Source: Chloroflexota bacterium
GTDB lineage: Bacteria; Chloroflexota; Anaerolineae; Anaerolineales; UBA4823
DNA length: 64,000 bases
NCBI GenBank assembly: GCA_029782365.1
Contig: JAKOUW010000160.1
Span: 1-64,000 of the forward strand
Direction of reading: 5' to 3'
Below, in pieces: positions 42,739-51,687 of this stretch (position 1 is the first letter of the stretch; each line of letters begins with the position of its first letter). The position numbers were made by a program, and so were the translations under genes. The notes under the pieces were generated by a model. The model was not told the DNA's origin, ran no database searches, and saw only the letters and a list, made by a program, of their open reading frames with translations.

Positions 42739-43218
42739 ATGAAAACATTGTTGATCGGTTTCGGCAACCCTGATCGCCAGGATGACGGCCTGGCCTGGCA
42801 CATTCTGTCGGGCGCTGCCCGCAAGCTCGGCCTGGAGGCGCCGGAGCATTGGGAGGATGACCTGCCCGTTGCGCAAGACCTGGAACTGCGATTCTATTTG
42901 CAGCTAACCCCCGAACTGGCGGAAATAGTCAGCGGTTTTGAGCGTGTATGCTTTATCGATGCTCATACTGGCCAGATTCCCGATGCGTTGCGCCTGGCAG
43001 CTTTGGAGCCAGCCTTTCAGGCTTCACCCTTTACGCATCACCTGACACCCGAAACCCTGCTCTCACTGGCCAGAGCACTGTACGGGTCTGTTCCCCAGGC
43101 TGCGCTGCTCTCCGCTCGCGGTTATCAATTCGGTTTTGCCCAGGAGCTATCCCCGGCGGCCCGGGCGCTTCTGCCCGCGGCAATTGACTTGGCGGTAAAA
43201 TTTGTCCAGACCGCCTGA
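42739..43218 (+). CDS. hoxW: Hydrogenase maturation protease, HoxW/HycI-like
   Basis: This 159-residue protease trims the large-subunit C-terminus after Ni insertion. LIGFGNPDRQDDGLAW is the family N-terminus. The metal-sensing residues are Asp15/16 in QDDG, the Asp in CFIDAHTG and the His in THHLTPETLL. It is 80 bases after hoxH. The gap holds a small inverted repeat (CCAGGG 42679-42684, CCCTGG 42701-42706). It ends the operon; no terminator is evident. Confidence 0.88.
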   Translation: MKTLLIGFGNPDRQDDGLAWHILSGAARKLGLEAPEHWEDDLPVAQDLELRFYLQLTPELAEIVSGFERVCFIDAHTGQIPDALRLAALEPAFQASPFTHHLTPETLLSLARALYGSVPQAALLSARGYQFGFAQELSPAARALLPAAIDLAVKFVQTA

Positions 43219-43290
43219 CGACGTTAAGTTGCCTAGATGAAATATGCCCGGCGAACCTGGCTAGACATCGAAAGCAGGCTTTTGGATTGA

Positions 43291-43319
43291 TTTACAATGT
43301 TTTTACAACCTCGTTATAT
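43291..43319 (+). promoter_or_regulatory. Promoter for the 43376 gene
   Basis: TTTACA (43291-43296) and TTATAT (43314-43319) are 17 bases apart. An AAAGGAG site precedes the ATG at 43376. The -10 match is moderate. Confidence 0.4.
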
Positions 43320-43375
43320 GTTCTTGACGATCTCCTTGTAGAATTCGAGATGTAAATGACCAAAGGAGAAAATCG

Positions 43376-44332
43376 ATGAACAAAATAAACCTCACTCAAA
43401 AGATTATCCTGGCGGGGATCAGCCTGCTGACGATAGCGGCGATGGTTTTCCTGCCCACTTATTCAGTTTTCGCTCAAAGTGGCACTCCTACCCCAAACAG
43501 CGCGGCGAAAGAAGACGATAACCAGGCACTCACCAATGCTTGTCTGCGTGCGCATGAATATTTATCTGCGCAAGCATTAAATCTTCAATTAGCCGATAAC
43601 GCCGCAGGGAAAGCGCAGGATCTCATCAGCAAAGCTCTGGCAAAGGGCATCGACATAACCGCCCTGCAAAGCGCGCTGGATGCTTTCAAGGCGCAATTGG
43701 ACGCTGCCAAAGAATCTCATCAGGCTGCGCAGGATATTTTAAGCGCTCACAATGGCTTCGACGCTAACTGTAAAGTCAGCGACCGGGCCGCAGCCCGAGA
43801 AACGGTGCGCACTGCCATCCAGGCATTGAACAACGCCCATGACACGCTCCGCCAGGCCGAGCGTGACCTGCGCAGCATCCTCCAGCAGTGGCGCCAAGAG
43901 AACAAGGTGAAGTTCCAGGACGCAGTCCTGGAAAAAGGATTGGCTGCCGAGCAGAAGTGGCTGGCTGAACAGGCAGCGAACCTGACGGCCAAGGAACAAC
44001 TGATCACCAAAGCTCAAGATTTGATCAACAAGGCGCAAGGGAACGGGCGAGACGTTGGCGCGCTCCAGAAAGCCCTGGATGAATTCAAGACACAGATCGC
44101 CGGGGCTCAAACGTCTCACGATCAGGCTGCCTCGCTGCTGGCTGAACATACTGGCTTTGATGCCAATGGAAAAGTGACAGATGCCAGCGCGGCCCGCCAG
44201 ACCTTAAAAGATGCTCGCCAATCTTTGTCAGATGCTCACAACACTATACGCCAGGCGGCTGCCTACTTGCGCGAAGCGATCCGTGATTGGCGCACAGCCA
44301 ACCCGGTAGTCAAAGCCACTCCCAAGCCTTAA
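43376..44332 (+). CDS. Exported helical protein with internal duplication
   Basis: This 318-residue protein has a signal peptide (hydrophobic stretch to about residue 30, cleavage near SVFAQ). The mature part is helical and rich in Ala, Gln, Lys and Asp. It consists of two copies of a unit of about 125 residues. Matching landmarks are KAQDLISKALAKGIDITALQ with KAQDLINKAQGNGRDVGALQ, and HNGFDANCKVSDRAAARETV with HTGFDANGKVTDASAARQTL. No known family is recognised. It may be periplasmic or cell-surface. The next gene encodes a small lipoprotein and is probably co-transcribed. Confidence 0.75.
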   Translation: MNKINLTQKIILAGISLLTIAAMVFLPTYSVFAQSGTPTPNSAAKEDDNQALTNACLRAHEYLSAQALNLQLADNAAGKAQDLISKALAKGIDITALQSALDAFKAQLDAAKESHQAAQDILSAHNGFDANCKVSDRAAARETVRTAIQALNNAHDTLRQAERDLRSILQQWRQENKVKFQDAVLEKGLAAEQKWLAEQAANLTAKEQLITKAQDLINKAQGNGRDVGALQKALDEFKTQIAGAQTSHDQAASLLAEHTGFDANGKVTDASAARQTLKDARQSLSDAHNTIRQAAAYLREAIRDWRTANPVVKATPKP

Positions 44333-44344
44333 TTGGAGTCCAAT

Positions 44345-44689
44345 ATGAAGCGCATGTTCTGGATTACTCTGACAGTCATTGTCATCCTTTCCTCAACCGC
44401 CTGCTCCCGCCGTTTGGAAGGCGCAGCCGATCAGCCAGCAGGAAAGGTGCCAAACTTGGCCACTGCTCAAACCGCTGGAAGTCAAGGAGTGGGCCAGGCA
44501 GCCGATGAAGCTGACCGCTCCTTGGTAAAGTATGACCAAGCCTTACAATCGGTCAATACGCTGGAAGATCTAAGTGCACAAATTGCCCCAACCAGCGACC
44601 AGGCCAGTGGCGCCTATGATGAATTGAGCCAGTCTTTGGATGAACTCGAAAAAGGTTTGCAGAGCATGCCGGCGCTGAAAACGCCATGA
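44345..44689 (+). CDS. Small lipoprotein
   Basis: This 114-residue protein starts MKRMFWITLTVIVILSSTACS, a lipobox with the lipidated Cys at about residue 20. The mature part is helical and acidic. It follows the duplicated exported protein by 12 bases, with a TTGGAGTC site. No family is recognised. A helical partner that tethers the neighbour to the membrane is one possibility (inference). Confidence 0.7.
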   Translation: MKRMFWITLTVIVILSSTACSRRLEGAADQPAGKVPNLATAQTAGSQGVGQAADEADRSLVKYDQALQSVNTLEDLSAQIAPTSDQASGAYDELSQSLDELEKGLQSMPALKTP

Positions 44690-44717
44690 ATCGAAATATG
44701 TTCGGCTAAACACTGAC

Positions 44718-44757
44718 AGGGCTGTCTGGAAAGGATCACTGGACAGCCCTTCCGTTT
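44718..44757 (+). terminator. Rho-independent terminator after the lipoprotein gene
   Basis: Nine-base arms AGGGCTGTC (44718-44726) and GACAGCCCT (44742-44750) enclose a 15-base loop and are followed by TCCGTTT. The T-tract is short, so strength is moderate. Confidence 0.7.
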
Positions 44758-44760
44758 AAT

Positions 44761-44789
44761 TGGACAAAATGGTACTGGCGGGTTAAACT
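44761..44789 (+). promoter_or_regulatory. Promoter for the 44800 gene, near-leaderless
   Basis: TGGACA (44761-44766) and TAAACT (44784-44789) are 17 bases apart. The ATG at 44800 is only ten bases beyond the -10 and lacks a ribosome-binding site. Confidence 0.5.
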
Positions 44790-44799
44790 ATCTGTTTGC

Positions 44800-45483
44800 A
44801 TGTTCTACCGTACTTTGCGCACTTCTGTATTTCTATTGACGCTGGTGGGTCTGTGTTTGCCGAGACTCTCAGTATCCCGCGCTTTTGCACAGACGACAGG
44901 TACGCCTGAATCAAAGCCTGCGGTGATCCTATCTCCGCTACCGGGTGAGGCCCTGCAGGGAAACGTGCCGGTCATGGTCACGATCCAAGATGACACGTAC
45001 CAGAAAGCGGAATTATTCTTCGGTTATACCGGTGATCCATCCGGCGCCTGGTTTCCATTGGCAGTCGCCAGCATACCTCTCCACGAGCAGTCGATTGTCT
45101 TATGGGATACAACCACCATCAGCGATGGCGATTATTCGTTGTTTCTATCGGTCACGCGGGCAGACGGCTCAATCTATGTGGCGCAGGTCGCCGGGGTGCG
45201 GGTACGCAACTACACACAAGTCGAAACACCCACCACTGCACTTACAGCGACTGCGGTGCCAGGCGCGCCAACTGACACGCCCATCCCGCCCACACCCACC
45301 ATAACACCAGTCCCGCCTACCCCGACAGCTTTACCAGCGAACCCAGCCGAGATCACCCTGCCGGATGTAGCCACCAGTGCAGCCAGCGGCGTTTTGGCGG
45401 TCGCCGGTTTTTTAGCTGTGCTTGGTCTTTACATTAAAATTCGACAATGGCGCCTGGATACTCACAAGCATCGGCGCTCCTAA
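44800..45483 (+). CDS. Membrane-anchored Ig-like surface protein
   Basis: This 227-residue protein has a signal peptide (residues 1 to about 31, ending AFAQ), a beta-sandwich domain of Big/Ig-like type (VILSPLPGEALQGNVPVMVTI and SDGDYSLFLSVTRADG), a Thr/Pro-rich stalk (about residues 140-185) and a C-terminal membrane segment (GVLAVAGFLAVLGLYI) with a basic tail. It likely sits outside the membrane. Its function is unknown; it could be a small adhesin or structural protein. It is followed by pth after 26 bases. Confidence 0.7.
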   Translation: MFYRTLRTSVFLLTLVGLCLPRLSVSRAFAQTTGTPESKPAVILSPLPGEALQGNVPVMVTIQDDTYQKAELFFGYTGDPSGAWFPLAVASIPLHEQSIVLWDTTTISDGDYSLFLSVTRADGSIYVAQVAGVRVRNYTQVETPTTALTATAVPGAPTDTPIPPTPTITPVPPTPTALPANPAEITLPDVATSAASGVLAVAGFLAVLGLYIKIRQWRLDTHKHRRS

Positions 45484-45509
45484 AAGTTGAGGATAACTGA
45501 ACTACTGCC

Positions 45510-46124
45510 ATGCTTAACCGCACTGAAACCGCTACCTACTTGATCGCCGGCCTGGGAAACCCAGGCCGCGAATATAAAGAGACTCGCCATAATATCGGCT
45601 TCATGCTTATCGATCGCCTTGCCCAACGCCTGGGGGTAACCTTCACGCGGGTGGAATCTCGTGCCCTGGTCACCAAGGGGATACATGCCGGGCAGCGTGT
45701 AATCCTGGCTAAACCTCAGACATTTATGAACGATTCTGGCGCAGCGGTCGGCGCGCTAACGCGCTTCTATAAAGTCGATCCTGTAAACTTGATGGTGGCG
45801 TACGATGATGTTGACCTGCCTTTTGGGGCGCTGCGTATGCGCCCGGCTGGCGGCTCAGCCGGGCAAAAGGGTATGAAATCGATCATTGAACGCCTCGGCA
45901 CCGAAAACTTTCCACGCTGCCGTTTAGGCATTGGCCGCCCGCCCGGCCGGATGGAGGCTGCCGCGTATGTATTACAGCCTTTTGAGCGCGCCGAAGCTGA
46001 AGAGCTTCCCTTGATTTTAGATCGCGCCGCTGATGCTGTGCTGCTGTTCATCTCCGATGGGCTGGAACGGGCCATGAACCAGTACAATGCCAGTCCGGTT
46101 GGCGACAAAGGAGGCGAAGAATGA
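45510..46124 (+). CDS. pth: Peptidyl-tRNA hydrolase
   Basis: This is a 204-residue Pth. It recycles peptidyl-tRNA by cleaving the ester bond. Visible are GLGNPGREYKETRHNIGFM with the catalytic His, KPQTFMNDSGAAVG, VAYDDVDLPFG and RPAGGSAGQKGMKSI. The length is normal. It overlaps mfd by four bases (ATGA), the common pth-mfd pairing. Confidence 0.97.
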   Translation: MLNRTETATYLIAGLGNPGREYKETRHNIGFMLIDRLAQRLGVTFTRVESRALVTKGIHAGQRVILAKPQTFMNDSGAAVGALTRFYKVDPVNLMVAYDDVDLPFGALRMRPAGGSAGQKGMKSIIERLGTENFPRCRLGIGRPPGRMEAAAYVLQPFERAEAEELPLILDRAADAVLLFISDGLERAMNQYNASPVGDKGGEE

Positions 46125-49100
46125 ACCTGGACGACCTGGTCTCAGCCATTCTACCCGCTGTACAGGAGTTCACCAGCCAGGCCGGGCAAATGGAGCTGTC
46201 CAATCCATTGGAACTGCGCCGCTCGGCGCGCCTGCCCCTGTTAGCCGCTTTATACCGCCAGTCGCCGCAGCCGCTGCTGCTGATTTGCGACCGCCACGAC
46301 CGGGCGCTGACGGCCGCTGATGAGCTGCGCTTCTGGCTGCCAGGCGTACCCCTGGTGTATTTTCCTGAGCCCAACCCGTTGTTCTACGAAAATGCACCCT
46401 GGGGAATGAACACTCGCCGAGACCGCCTGGGCGTGCTGGCCGCCCTGGCAACTTACCATATTCCTGGCGCTGCGCGGCCGGAACAGCCGCCGCTGGTGGT
46501 GGCACCGGTGCGGGCGGTGATGGCGCGCACCCTGCCGCGTCGGGACTTTTTAAAGGCGGTGCGCAGTTATACAACTGGCCAGATTGGACGCCCGGATGAT
46601 TTTTTTCGCCAATGGCTGGCTTTGGGATATGAAGCGGCGCATACCGTCACTGCCCCAGGACAGGCTGCCCGCCGCGGCGGTATCCTGGATATCTGGATCC
46701 CTGCCGAAAGTCTGCCGGTACGCCTGGAATTCTTCGGCGATGAGATTGACAGCTTAAGACGCTTTGACCCCGGCACCCAACGCACCATCCAACACCTGGA
46801 ACGCCTGCAGGTGACGCCAGCGCGTGAATACCTCGCTACCCCCGAGACAAGCGAAAAGGCCCGCCCGCTGGCGGTAGAAGGGCCGGATGGTGAACCTGTC
46901 TTTCATGAGTTCTTGATCCCCATTTTTCACCCGCAACCTGCCAGCGTGCTGGATTACCTGCCGCGCCAGTCGTTGGTGCTGCTGGAAGACGCTTCTCTGC
47001 TGCGTGATACGGTCAACGAAATCGAAGAGCAATCCCTCGGCCTGAAGCGCGATTACTCGGGAGATGGCTTACTGCCGCAGGATTTCCCCCCGCCCTACCT
47101 GAGCTGGTCGGAGATCGAAGACAGCCTGGGTGGGCGCTCTGCGGTGAACCTGGGCGGAGGGATGGGGGATGAAAGCGATCAAATTACACTCCCGGGTGAG
47201 CCAGCGCCAGCAGCGCCGCCTGCTCAACCCGGGCGGCCTGCCTTGAAGGCGTTGTTCTCGCCCGGCCCGCGTTTTGGTGGGCGGCTCAAACCGTTGATGG
47301 AACACCTGCGGGCCATTGCGGAGGCAAGAGGCAGCGCCTTTATTGTTTCGCGCCAGGTGCCACGCTTGCAAGAGCTTTGGTCAGAGGAGAGCCGCCTGAT
47401 TAACCTGAGTTGGGCGCCGGTGTTCATCGAAGGCAGCCTTACCGAAGGATGGGTGCTTCGTTCGGGAGAAAGCCTGTGGCATTTACTTACCGATGGTGAG
47501 ATCTTCGGTTGGCGGCGGCCTGAACCGCGCCAGCGCCACCGCCCCCAGGCTGAAGCGCCAGAAGCGGCGTATGCCGACCTGCGGCCTGGCGATTGGGTGG
47601 TGCATATCGACCACGGTGTGGGCCGCCTGGTGGACCTGGTGCGCCGGACGATGGATGGCGTCGAACGCGAATATCTGTGTGTGGAATATGCCGGGGGCGA
47701 CCAGTTATTCGTCCCTGTGTACCAGGCTGACCGCCTCACTCGCTATGTCGGCCCAGAAGGCAAAGAGCCGACGCCCACCCGCCTGGGCAGCGCTGAATGG
47801 CGCAGCGCCAAGAGCGATGTGAAAGAGGCTGTTCAAGAGGTAGCTGAGGACCTGCTCGAACTTTACGCCCGCCGTATGGTGGTGTTGGGTCATTCTTTTT
47901 CGCCCGACCCGCCCTGGCAGCAAGAATTGGAAGCTAGCTTTCCCTATGTCGAGACCGAAGACCAACTGCGGGTAATCGGAGAGGTAAAGCGCGATATGGA
48001 GAGCGCACGCCCGATGGATCGCCTGATTTGCGGTGATGTGGGATACGGTAAAACAGAGGTGGCCTTGCGCGCTGCCTTTAAGGCGGTCCTGGATGGCTGC
48101 CAGGTGGCAATCCTGGTGCCCACCACGGTGCTGGCCCAGCAGCATTACAATACCTTTCGCGAGCGGTTAGCCGCCTTCCCGGCCGAAGTGGAAATGCTCT
48201 CGCGCTTTCGCACGCCCCAGCAGCAAAAAGAAATCCTGGGCCGCCTGGCAGAGGGTAAAGTCGATATTATCATCGGCACACATCGTTTGATCCAGGGAGA
48301 TGTGACTTTCAAAAATTTGGGCCTTCTGATCATTGATGAAGAACAACGCTTCGGCGTGGGGCATAAAGAGGTTTTGAAAAAGATGCGCACCGAGGTCGAT
48401 GTGCTGACCATGACTGCGACGCCGATTCCGCGCACGATGTACATGGCCCTTACCGGGGTGCGAGATATCTCTACGATCAATACTCCGCCCGAAGAACGCT
48501 TACCTATTGTGACGCATGTCGGGCCCTATTCACCCAGGCTGGTGCGCCAGGCGATCCTGCGCGAGCTGGAGCGCGGCGGGCAGGTCTTCTTTGTGCACAA
48601 CCGCGTCCAAACCATCGGCGGCATCCGTGCGCACCTGGTAAAGCTGGTGCCAGAAGCGCGCCTGGCGGTGGCCCACGGGCAGATGCCGGAGCACGAGCTC
48701 TCCGAGCGCATGGAACAGTTTGCCAGCGGCGATGTGGATGTGTTGTTGAGCACATCGATTATTGAATCTGGTCTGGACATCCCGAATGCCAATACCTTGA
48801 TTGTCGATCGCGCCGACACATTTGGCCTGGCCCAGCTCTATCAGCTGCGCGGGCGCGTCGGGCGCGGCGCACAGCGCGCCTACGCCTATTTCTTCCGCCA
48901 CTCCAAGCGGCTGCCGACGGCTGAAGGCCTGGAGCGTTTGGAGACGATCTCTGAGAATACCCAGTTGGGCGCTGGCTTTTCGATTGCCATGCGTGATTTG
49001 GAAATTCGCGGCATGGGGGATATCCTCGGGCACAAGCAGCACGGACATATTGCCGCGGTCGGTTTCCATTTGTACACCCGCCTGCTGGCCGATGCCGTAC

Positions 49101-49633
49101 GGCGCATCCGGGTTGACCGGGGCGCCATGAAACCCGAAGAAAAACCTGCCAGTGCGCCAGCCGGCAGCCAGGCTGGCCGCCTGCTAGAGATGAGCGCCGA
49201 ACTGCGCCTGCCGGTCAATGTGGATCTGCCGCTGCGGGCTTCCGTTCCGATCAATTATGTCCCGGATCGAGATACCCGCCTGCGCCTTTATCGGCGAATC
49301 GCTGACGCGACTTCCTTGCACGACATGGAAGCGCTGCAGGCTGAATTTGCTGATCGTTTTGGCCCCCTCCCGGATGAGCTGCTCAACCTGCTTTACCAGA
49401 TCAAGGTGCGTTTGTTGGCGGAAAAAGCAGGCCTGGCCAGCGTCAGCGCCGAGAATAACCAGATCGTGCTGCGCTATCCGCCGTTGGCCGAAGACGCCGC
49501 GCCGCGCCGCTATCCGCCCGACCTGAGCCTGAGCGTGCGCACCGGTAAGAACAGCCTGTGGCTGCCTTTAAGCGAAGGCTGGGCTGAGCGATTGATAGAG
49601 CTTTTAGAGACACTTGGGTCGTGGAAAATGTAA
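46121..49633 (+). CDS. mfd: Transcription-repair coupling factor
   Basis: This is a 1170-residue Mfd. It removes stalled RNA polymerase and recruits UvrA. The N-terminal UvrB-like region (YFPEPNPLFYENAPWG) is followed by the RNA polymerase-interacting domain (LRPGDWVVHIDHGVGRL), Walker A in CGDVGYGKTEVALRAAF, the DEEQ box in LLIIDEEQRFGVGHKE, motif III TMTATPIPRTMYMAL, the TRG motif region (RGRVGRG) and the C-terminal UvrA-binding domain. All parts are present and the length is normal. Confidence 0.97.
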   Translation: MNLDDLVSAILPAVQEFTSQAGQMELSNPLELRRSARLPLLAALYRQSPQPLLLICDRHDRALTAADELRFWLPGVPLVYFPEPNPLFYENAPWGMNTRRDRLGVLAALATYHIPGAARPEQPPLVVAPVRAVMARTLPRRDFLKAVRSYTTGQIGRPDDFFRQWLALGYEAAHTVTAPGQAARRGGILDIWIPAESLPVRLEFFGDEIDSLRRFDPGTQRTIQHLERLQVTPAREYLATPETSEKARPLAVEGPDGEPVFHEFLIPIFHPQPASVLDYLPRQSLVLLEDASLLRDTVNEIEEQSLGLKRDYSGDGLLPQDFPPPYLSWSEIEDSLGGRSAVNLGGGMGDESDQITLPGEPAPAAPPAQPGRPALKALFSPGPRFGGRLKPLMEHLRAIAEARGSAFIVSRQVPRLQELWSEESRLINLSWAPVFIEGSLTEGWVLRSGESLWHLLTDGEIFGWRRPEPRQRHRPQAEAPEAAYADLRPGDWVVHIDHGVGRLVDLVRRTMDGVEREYLCVEYAGGDQLFVPVYQADRLTRYVGPEGKEPTPTRLGSAEWRSAKSDVKEAVQEVAEDLLELYARRMVVLGHSFSPDPPWQQELEASFPYVETEDQLRVIGEVKRDMESARPMDRLICGDVGYGKTEVALRAAFKAVLDGCQVAILVPTTVLAQQHYNTFRERLAAFPAEVEMLSRFRTPQQQKEILGRLAEGKVDIIIGTHRLIQGDVTFKNLGLLIIDEEQRFGVGHKEVLKKMRTEVDVLTMTATPIPRTMYMALTGVRDISTINTPPEERLPIVTHVGPYSPRLVRQAILRELERGGQVFFVHNRVQTIGGIRAHLVKLVPEARLAVAHGQMPEHELSERMEQFASGDVDVLLSTSIIESGLDIPNANTLIVDRADTFGLAQLYQLRGRVGRGAQRAYAYFFRHSKRLPTAEGLERLETISENTQLGAGFSIAMRDLEIRGMGDILGHKQHGHIAAVGFHLYTRLLADAVRRIRVDRGAMKPEEKPASAPAGSQAGRLLEMSAELRLPVNVDLPLRASVPINYVPDRDTRLRLYRRIADATSLHDMEALQAEFADRFGPLPDELLNLLYQIKVRLLAEKAGLASVSAENNQIVLRYPPLAEDAAPRRYPPDLSLSVRTGKNSLWLPLSEGWAERLIELLETLGSWKM

Positions 49634-49654
49634 TCAAAAATTGCGGAGGCTGAG

Positions 49655-49876
49655 ATGGCTGATATCAAATTTGAAATCGTGAAAAAATTAGGCGTGTTAT
49701 CCACTGCGAAAACAGGCTGGACCAAAGAATTGAACCTGGTCAGCTGGAACGAGCGGCCGGCCAAGTACGATCTGCGCGAATGGGCGCCGGACGGACAAAC
49801 CATGGGCAAGGGTGTGACGTTGACCAAAGAAGAGTTGTTAACCCTGCGCGAGCTACTCAACCAGCTTGAAATATAG
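49655..49876 (+). CDS. PC4/YdbC-like ssDNA-binding protein
   Basis: This 73-residue protein has the PC4-like core TKELNLVSWNERPAKYDLREW and the closing TKEELLTLRELLNQLE. YdbC-type proteins bind single-stranded DNA and resemble the eukaryotic coactivator PC4. It follows mfd by 21 bases with a GCGGAGG site, so co-expression with the repair factor is likely. Its biological role is not established. Confidence 0.82.
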   Translation: MADIKFEIVKKLGVLSTAKTGWTKELNLVSWNERPAKYDLREWAPDGQTMGKGVTLTKEELLTLRELLNQLEI

Positions 49877-49928
49877 CAGCAGGTGATTTTCGCTCCGCAA
49901 ATACTGTAATGCGCTTTTTTTCAATGCA

Positions 49929-50717
49929 TTAAGGCTGTTTTATCCCCAAAACGGTATATTCTGCCGCGGACTGGAGCGCGTGCACTTCGTTATCCGACAG
50001 GCCGGCCTGATATTTCAGGCCGAGCGGGCTTTCTTGATATAACACGGCATAAAAAACACACGCTGCCAGGTAGGTGCCCTGCTCGCTGGGGTGACTGCCA
50101 TCGGCCTGCCAGAGCTGAATTTCTGGATTCTGCAGGCGTACACTGGCCCAGGCATATCCCACCAATACCAATGGGACATCCATCTGCCTGGCGGCTTCCA
50201 GGTAACCCTGGTTGACCTGGTTTTGCATGGCGGCGTAATCATTCAAGTGCTCTTCAGGCCAACCATTGCTGTGCGCCCAGGTGTCGAATAACAGCGGCTG
50301 GCTGTTATTTTGGCGAATCTTCTCAACCAGCACAGCCGCTGCCGGGTACATGGTTTTTACGCGCCAAACGATGCTGGCAGACATCTGGCTTTGCTCTTGC
50401 AAAACCACGTAGTCCCATTTCTGAGCGCTGATCTGCTGGAGCGTGTCCGCAGAAACTGCATGGTCAGCCAAAGTCCAGCCTCCCGGAGCAGCCATACCTG
50501 TCTCCATGTAATGCTGGCCTGATTGGGCCAGGTGAGCCAGGGTGTTCGGTAAATCATTGACAGACGTATAACTGTTGCCGATAAAAAGGATGCGTAGGCA
50601 GGGCTCGCCAGCGGGCGCCTCGGCGCAAGAGGAATTGCGCCCACAACCAGCCAGGAACAGGCAAATCAAATTGGTCAGAATGCAGAGAGGGTAGAACCGG
50701 AGCAATTTACCACTCAT
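49929..50717 (-). CDS. SGNH/GDSL-type hydrolase lipoprotein
   Basis: This 262-residue protein has a lipoprotein signal (LICLFLAGC, Cys near residue 25). The catalytic Ser block is LFIGNSYTSVNDLP, and the Asp-x-x-His block is QADGSHPSEQGTYLAA. Members of the SGNH fold are esterases or acyl hydrolases. It is likely anchored outside the membrane; the substrate may be an acylated polysaccharide or lipid (inference). First in a run of four minus-strand genes when read by coordinate. Confidence 0.82.
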   Translation of the reverse strand: MSGKLLRFYPLCILTNLICLFLAGCGRNSSCAEAPAGEPCLRILFIGNSYTSVNDLPNTLAHLAQSGQHYMETGMAAPGGWTLADHAVSADTLQQISAQKWDYVVLQEQSQMSASIVWRVKTMYPAAAVLVEKIRQNNSQPLLFDTWAHSNGWPEEHLNDYAAMQNQVNQGYLEAARQMDVPLVLVGYAWASVRLQNPEIQLWQADGSHPSEQGTYLAACVFYAVLYQESPLGLKYQAGLSDNEVHALQSAAEYTVLGIKQP

Positions 50718-50787
50718 TTAGTCACACTGCCGAAAGATCAAGAACCAGAGATAAATGGCCCAAAAGGTTTGCCCAATTATTGAACGC

Positions 50788-51657
50788 TCAGGGTATCGTT
50801 CGCGCATCCCGTGGTAGATCGTGAATCAGGCGAATAAAGGCCGAGACGCGCCGGTCATCCTCGGCCGGGTAAGTGAAGCCGAAGTGCTGGGCTACCTCCA
50901 GGGCCAGGCTGCGGAAGAGGTCGTTCATTGTAAACAGAGCCTGCCAGGCCGCATCAGCCCGGCTGCTGGCGTAGGTGTTTTCAATTTGCGCCCAGACACT
51001 GGGATCAAGTTGGCGTTTTAAATATTTGCCCAGTTTGCCCGGCGATTTTTGAAAGCCCGTCTGCACACCGAAATACCAGTCCACCATTTTCATGAACTGC
51101 TCCCTTACCACCGTATCCAGCATATAGCGGGCGTAGGTCAGCTCGTCTCGCCACAGCCCTTTGGCGGCATAGGGGTTGACCCACCAGAACTCATTGCAGC
51201 AGTCGTCAAAATTCTTGGCGGTTGGCGGCAATGGATAATAGCTGTGATCGTCCGGTGGGGGAAGATCAGGATAGCGCCTGTCTTTGTCCAGCAAGACCAC
51301 GGAGAGCGAATCTTCCACCAGAATCTGTTCTTTTTCCAATGGATGGAAGCTCAAGTCAATGCGGTTGCCGTCCATGAACTGCATCAAATAGGCGTAACTG
51401 CCATCACCGTCCGGCGGTGGATCGCCCATATCGTTGGGAAGCTGAAGGATCATCAGCTCGCCAAAATAAGCAGGGATGTCCTGCCTCTGGCGAAACGGCG
51501 CCACGTCGGTCACCAGGCAGGCTATGTCAAAATCTTGAAAAGGGTCTTTAGGCGCATTGGGGTTAACGCGTGAGCCGTTCATGATGACAGCCCGGATGGC
51601 CTGATTCGAGCGGGCAAATTCTATGATTAGCCGCATCATCTCAGATTCACTGCGCAT
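50788..51657 (-). CDS. ANT(6)-type aminoglycoside nucleotidyltransferase
   Basis: This 289-residue protein matches the AadK/AadE (ANT(6)) family. The nucleotidyltransferase site is NGSRVNPNAPKDPFQDFDIA with the D-x-D pair. NEFWWVNPYAAKGLWRDELTYA is a second family block. Such enzymes adenylylate the 6-hydroxyl of streptomycin. Many chromosomal homologues are only weakly active, so resistance is not proven. The ATG at 51657 lies behind AGAGGAAAG. No mobile element is seen beside it. Confidence 0.85.
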   Translation of the reverse strand: MRSESEMMRLIIEFARSNQAIRAVIMNGSRVNPNAPKDPFQDFDIACLVTDVAPFRQRQDIPAYFGELMILQLPNDMGDPPPDGDGSYAYLMQFMDGNRIDLSFHPLEKEQILVEDSLSVVLLDKDRRYPDLPPPDDHSYYPLPPTAKNFDDCCNEFWWVNPYAAKGLWRDELTYARYMLDTVVREQFMKMVDWYFGVQTGFQKSPGKLGKYLKRQLDPSVWAQIENTYASSRADAAWQALFTMNDLFRSLALEVAQHFGFTYPAEDDRRVSAFIRLIHDLPRDARTIP

Positions 51658-51687
51658 AGTATAGCTTTCCTCTGAATTTGGGGGTGA

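Noticed and set aside
45220..45345. Thr/Pro codon repeats as a repeat array
   Set aside because: They are degenerate, in frame and form a stalk in a surface protein; there is no CRISPR-like repeat-spacer pattern.
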